Positions 7,120 to 9,046 of a stretch of 9,046 nt of DNA are shown here, piece after piece. Position 1 is the first letter of the stretch; each line of letters starts with the position of its first letter. The notes below the pieces were generated by a model. That model had not been told where the DNA came from, ran no database searches, and saw nothing but the letters and a program-made list of their open reading frames with translations. Made by a program: the position numbers and the translations under genes. Source of the stretch: Deferribacteraceae bacterium UBA1873 (GTDB lineage Bacteria; Chrysiogenota; Deferribacteres; Deferribacterales; Flexistipitaceae); assembly GCA_002338145.1 (NCBI GenBank), contig DDHP01000057.1, positions 24,695-33,740 of the forward strand, in the 5' to 3' direction.

Positions 7120-8553
7120 ATGGCTAATTTATTACGCATATTTTATGCGTCGCTACTGGTTGTGTTTGTAGCATTTCCTGTAATGGCATTTGATGATTAC
7201 AGATATGTGACACCGGACACATGGTCTATGCATGCATCTCCGGGGCAGTTTAAGGAGATGTATCGGGGGATTCCTATTGGAGATGCAAACCTGAATCTTG
7301 GTCTGACATCAAGATATAGACTCCGGACTAATGATTACTCCAGTGATCAGGATTTTTATCAGTATTTAAGGGCAAATGTGGATTCAGTGAAGGTTGGTCA
7401 GGGCACAATGACCGCCACATTATTTACCCGGTTTGCAGATGATATTGACGGTGATTCAAATCGTGATTGGGGCGATAATTATTATTACTACTACGAGGAT
7501 TCTTTGGACAAAGAGCTTGATGATAATGATTGGGCGCCCCGTGTATATCAGGCTAAATTTGAGTTCAAAAATGTCATCCCTAACACAGATATAACCGCCG
7601 GACGTTTTTATCTTGATCATCTGAACACTTTTCAGATGGATGGCGGAGATTTCACCGTAAGCCTTGGAGATAAAGTTGACGTATACGGTTTTGGCGGTAT
7701 GCCGGTGAGTTATTACTATGATACGGATGATGATTTTTTCTACGGCGGTGGAGTAAAAGTTCAGGCAACAGAAACGACAAAAATCTCCGGGGAATACATA
7801 AGGCTTGATGTTGAAGATCTGGATGATGACTACACGAAGGCAAGATTGGATCAAAGCGTTCCTTACGGAAACATTGCTGTTGAATATACCAATCTTAATT
7901 CGGCGTCAGAATATTTGCTTGTGGGCAATTTTGAAATACCCACAACAAATACAATGGTAAACGTTGAATATAAAACATTGCGTGATGAAGTGGAGACTGA
8001 CAATTCATATGTTGTCAATCCTTTGACATATGCTCTCTTGCCTGAAAATAAATATAACTTGCTTGATTTGTCTGTATATCAGGGAGCTGGAGATCACCTT
8101 GTTTTTGGAGGTGGCTATGAAGTGAGAGCGGTTGATGATAGTGATGATGAAGACTTTGGCAATAGAAATTATGATAGGTATTATGGGAATTTGGATATTA
8201 TAGGTATTCCCACTTATAACACTTACATTTCGCTTAAAGCTGATTACTGGGATGTTGAAGAAAACCAGGATGTTAGCAGTAATGAAAAAGTGCAGTATGG
8301 TGTGGAAATTAGCCAAAAAATCAGTGATACAGTTGATGTGTGGCTTGGTACCGATTTCAGTAAATATGAATATGACTATATCAATGATCGCCGTAAGGAT
8401 TCTGTGAGGATGTATTATACAGGAGGCCAGTGGGAGCCCAATAACATCTTTAGTTTTCTTGTGGATTTTAGCTATGAAGACAGTGAAATGTATGACACTG
8501 GTGATTTGGAAGAGATTTATACAGTAGAAGCCTGGGCAAATATAGTTTTTTAG
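7120..8553 (+). CDS. Outer-membrane beta-barrel (porin-like) protein, acidic and Tyr-rich
   Basis: 477 residues; ATG 7120 has a near-perfect ribosome binding site, AAGGAGG (7109-7115). A signal peptide is clear: a hydrophobic core LLVVFVAFPVMA with a likely cut after Ala23. The mature part consists of alternating short amphipathic strands (MTATLFTRF, VYQAKFEF, ITAGRFYLD, DVYGFGGM, YGGGVKVQA, FSFLVDFSY), has no cysteine, and ends in Phe (AWANIVF), the usual terminal residue for BAM-mediated insertion. Loops are rich in Asp/Glu with a five-Tyr run at 121-125. I do not recognise a characterised family; 'GRFYLDHLNTFQMDGGDF' resembles porin-like proteins of metal-respiring bacteria. It lies 13 bases before the hexaheme cytochrome gene in an evident operon, so a role in electron transfer or metal passage across the outer membrane is plausible. 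A simple substrate porin is the alternative. Confidence 0.87.
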   Translation: MANLLRIFYASLLVVFVAFPVMAFDDYRYVTPDTWSMHASPGQFKEMYRGIPIGDANLNLGLTSRYRLRTNDYSSDQDFYQYLRANVDSVKVGQGTMTATLFTRFADDIDGDSNRDWGDNYYYYYEDSLDKELDDNDWAPRVYQAKFEFKNVIPNTDITAGRFYLDHLNTFQMDGGDFTVSLGDKVDVYGFGGMPVSYYYDTDDDFFYGGGVKVQATETTKISGEYIRLDVEDLDDDYTKARLDQSVPYGNIAVEYTNLNSASEYLLVGNFEIPTTNTMVNVEYKTLRDEVETDNSYVVNPLTYALLPENKYNLLDLSVYQGAGDHLVFGGGYEVRAVDDSDDEDFGNRNYDRYYGNLDIIGIPTYNTYISLKADYWDVEENQDVSSNEKVQYGVEISQKISDTVDVWLGTDFSKYEYDYINDRRKDSVRMYYTGGQWEPNNIFSFLVDFSYEDSEMYDTGDLEEIYTVEAWANIVF

Positions 8554-8566
8554 AAAAGGAGGATAT

Positions 8567-9019
8567 ATGAGATTGAAAGTAACATTGATTTTAGGAATTC
8601 TGGTTCTTTTTGCATGCGTCAGCCTGGCAGTTGATTCTAATAAACCGTCCAGTCATGATACATCCTGGATGAAAAGACATGGTCAGGCAAGTAAAGTAAA
8701 TTCAGATGAATGCTATACATGTCATACAAATAAGACAGATTGTATTAGATGCCATGAGGAAGTAATGCCAAGGAACCATACCCCTTCATGGATAAAAAGG
8801 GGCCACGGTTTAGAAGCAAGGTGGAACAGAGATACCTGTGCTACTTGTCACAAGGAAGATTCCTGTATTGAATGCCACCAAAGCACACGACCATCCAGCC
8901 ATAGACCAGGTTGGAGAGAGCCGCTTAACAGACATTGTAACAGTTGTCATTATCCTGTGCAGGATACAGCATGTTTCACGTGTCATAAATCGGCACATGC
9001 ACCCGGGACATATGAATAA
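8567..9019 (+). CDS. Small exported hexaheme c-type cytochrome with three diheme modules
   Basis: 150 residues; ATG 8567 follows AAGGAGG (8556-8562) at 4 bases. The N-terminus is a signal peptide with core LILGILVLFAC and a likely signal peptidase I cut after SLA (residue 21); Cys17 in LFAC is a weak lipobox alternative. Six CXXCH heme sites are present: CYTCH 49, CIRCH 59, CATCH 91, CIECH 100, CNSCH 124 and CFTCH 136. They form three pairs, each preceded by a His-x3-Trp stretch (H30, H71, H112); the first two modules also have an HG motif (H38, H80). Seven histidines lie outside the CXXCH sites (30, 38, 71, 80, 112, 123, 144), enough for bis-His ligation of all six hemes. The expected role is electron transfer in the periplasm or at the outer membrane. 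It is translationally close to the upstream barrel gene and to a further gene beyond the window edge. Confidence 0.94.
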   Translation: MRLKVTLILGILVLFACVSLAVDSNKPSSHDTSWMKRHGQASKVNSDECYTCHTNKTDCIRCHEEVMPRNHTPSWIKRGHGLEARWNRDTCATCHKEDSCIECHQSTRPSSHRPGWREPLNRHCNSCHYPVQDTACFTCHKSAHAPGTYE

Positions 9020-9033
9020 TTAATTGACAATAA

Positions 9034-9040
9034 AAGGAGG
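9034..9040 (+). promoter_or_regulatory. Ribosome binding site of a third operon gene starting past the window edge
   Basis: AAGGAGG, identical to the sites before the barrel and cytochrome genes, lies 15 bases after the cytochrome stop and is followed by a run of A up to the last base. Its start codon should fall within the next few bases outside the window, so the operon continues. Confidence 0.75.
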
Positions 9041-9046
9041 AAAAAA

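Noticed and set aside
8597..8630. Lipoprotein signal in the cytochrome (LFAC, Cys17)
   Set aside because: Phe just before the Ala-Cys is unusual for a lipobox, and a good signal peptidase I site (SLA, residue 21) follows; kept only as an alternative.

Overview
The window reads as AT-rich chromosomal DNA of a Gram-negative, respiring anaerobe or facultative bacterium. The clues are an outer-membrane barrel gene, an exported hexaheme c-type cytochrome and several PAS-based sensors. The style of the cytochrome, the porin-like protein and the CheB-CheR-PAS hybrid suggests Deferribacterota (Flexistipes, Deferribacter or Geovibrio relatives) or Desulfobacterota (Geobacter-like). This is an impression from protein style and base composition, not a proven placement. 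Every gene lies on the + strand. I see no rRNA, tRNA, CRISPR array, insertion sequence or phage gene.

Layout: (1) 1-326 is the 3' end of a potassium-channel or K+-transport protein with an RCK/TrkA-C ligand domain. (2) 327-848 is a long non-coding stretch with an extended -10 promoter candidate and a comparatively GC-rich, possibly folded segment just before the next gene. (3) 849-5005 is a two-gene signalling operon: a CheB-CheR-PAS hybrid with a heptad coiled coil, then a PAS histidine kinase 32 bases downstream. Neither protein carries a receiver domain. (4) 5006-5330 is an intergenic region with a possible terminator and a good sigma-70-type promoter embedded in repeats. (5) 5331-7001 encodes a one-component PAS-PAS-LuxR regulator with an all-helical N-terminal domain and a cysteine cluster in its first PAS. 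(6) 7120-9019 and beyond is an operon with very strong ribosome binding sites. It encodes an acidic, tyrosine-rich outer-membrane beta-barrel, then a small exported hexaheme cytochrome, then a further gene whose ribosome binding site ends the window.

How the parts may work together (inference): the first operon looks like a membrane-free sensory module that combines methylesterase, methyltransferase, PAS and kinase functions, probably signalling to a response regulator encoded elsewhere. The LuxR-type regulator sits directly upstream of the barrel-cytochrome operon in the same orientation, so it is the obvious candidate to control it. The barrel plus multiheme cytochrome pair invites the idea of an electron-transfer or metal-handling module at the outer membrane. 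The sequence shows the two genes and their linkage, but does not prove that the cytochrome sits in the barrel.
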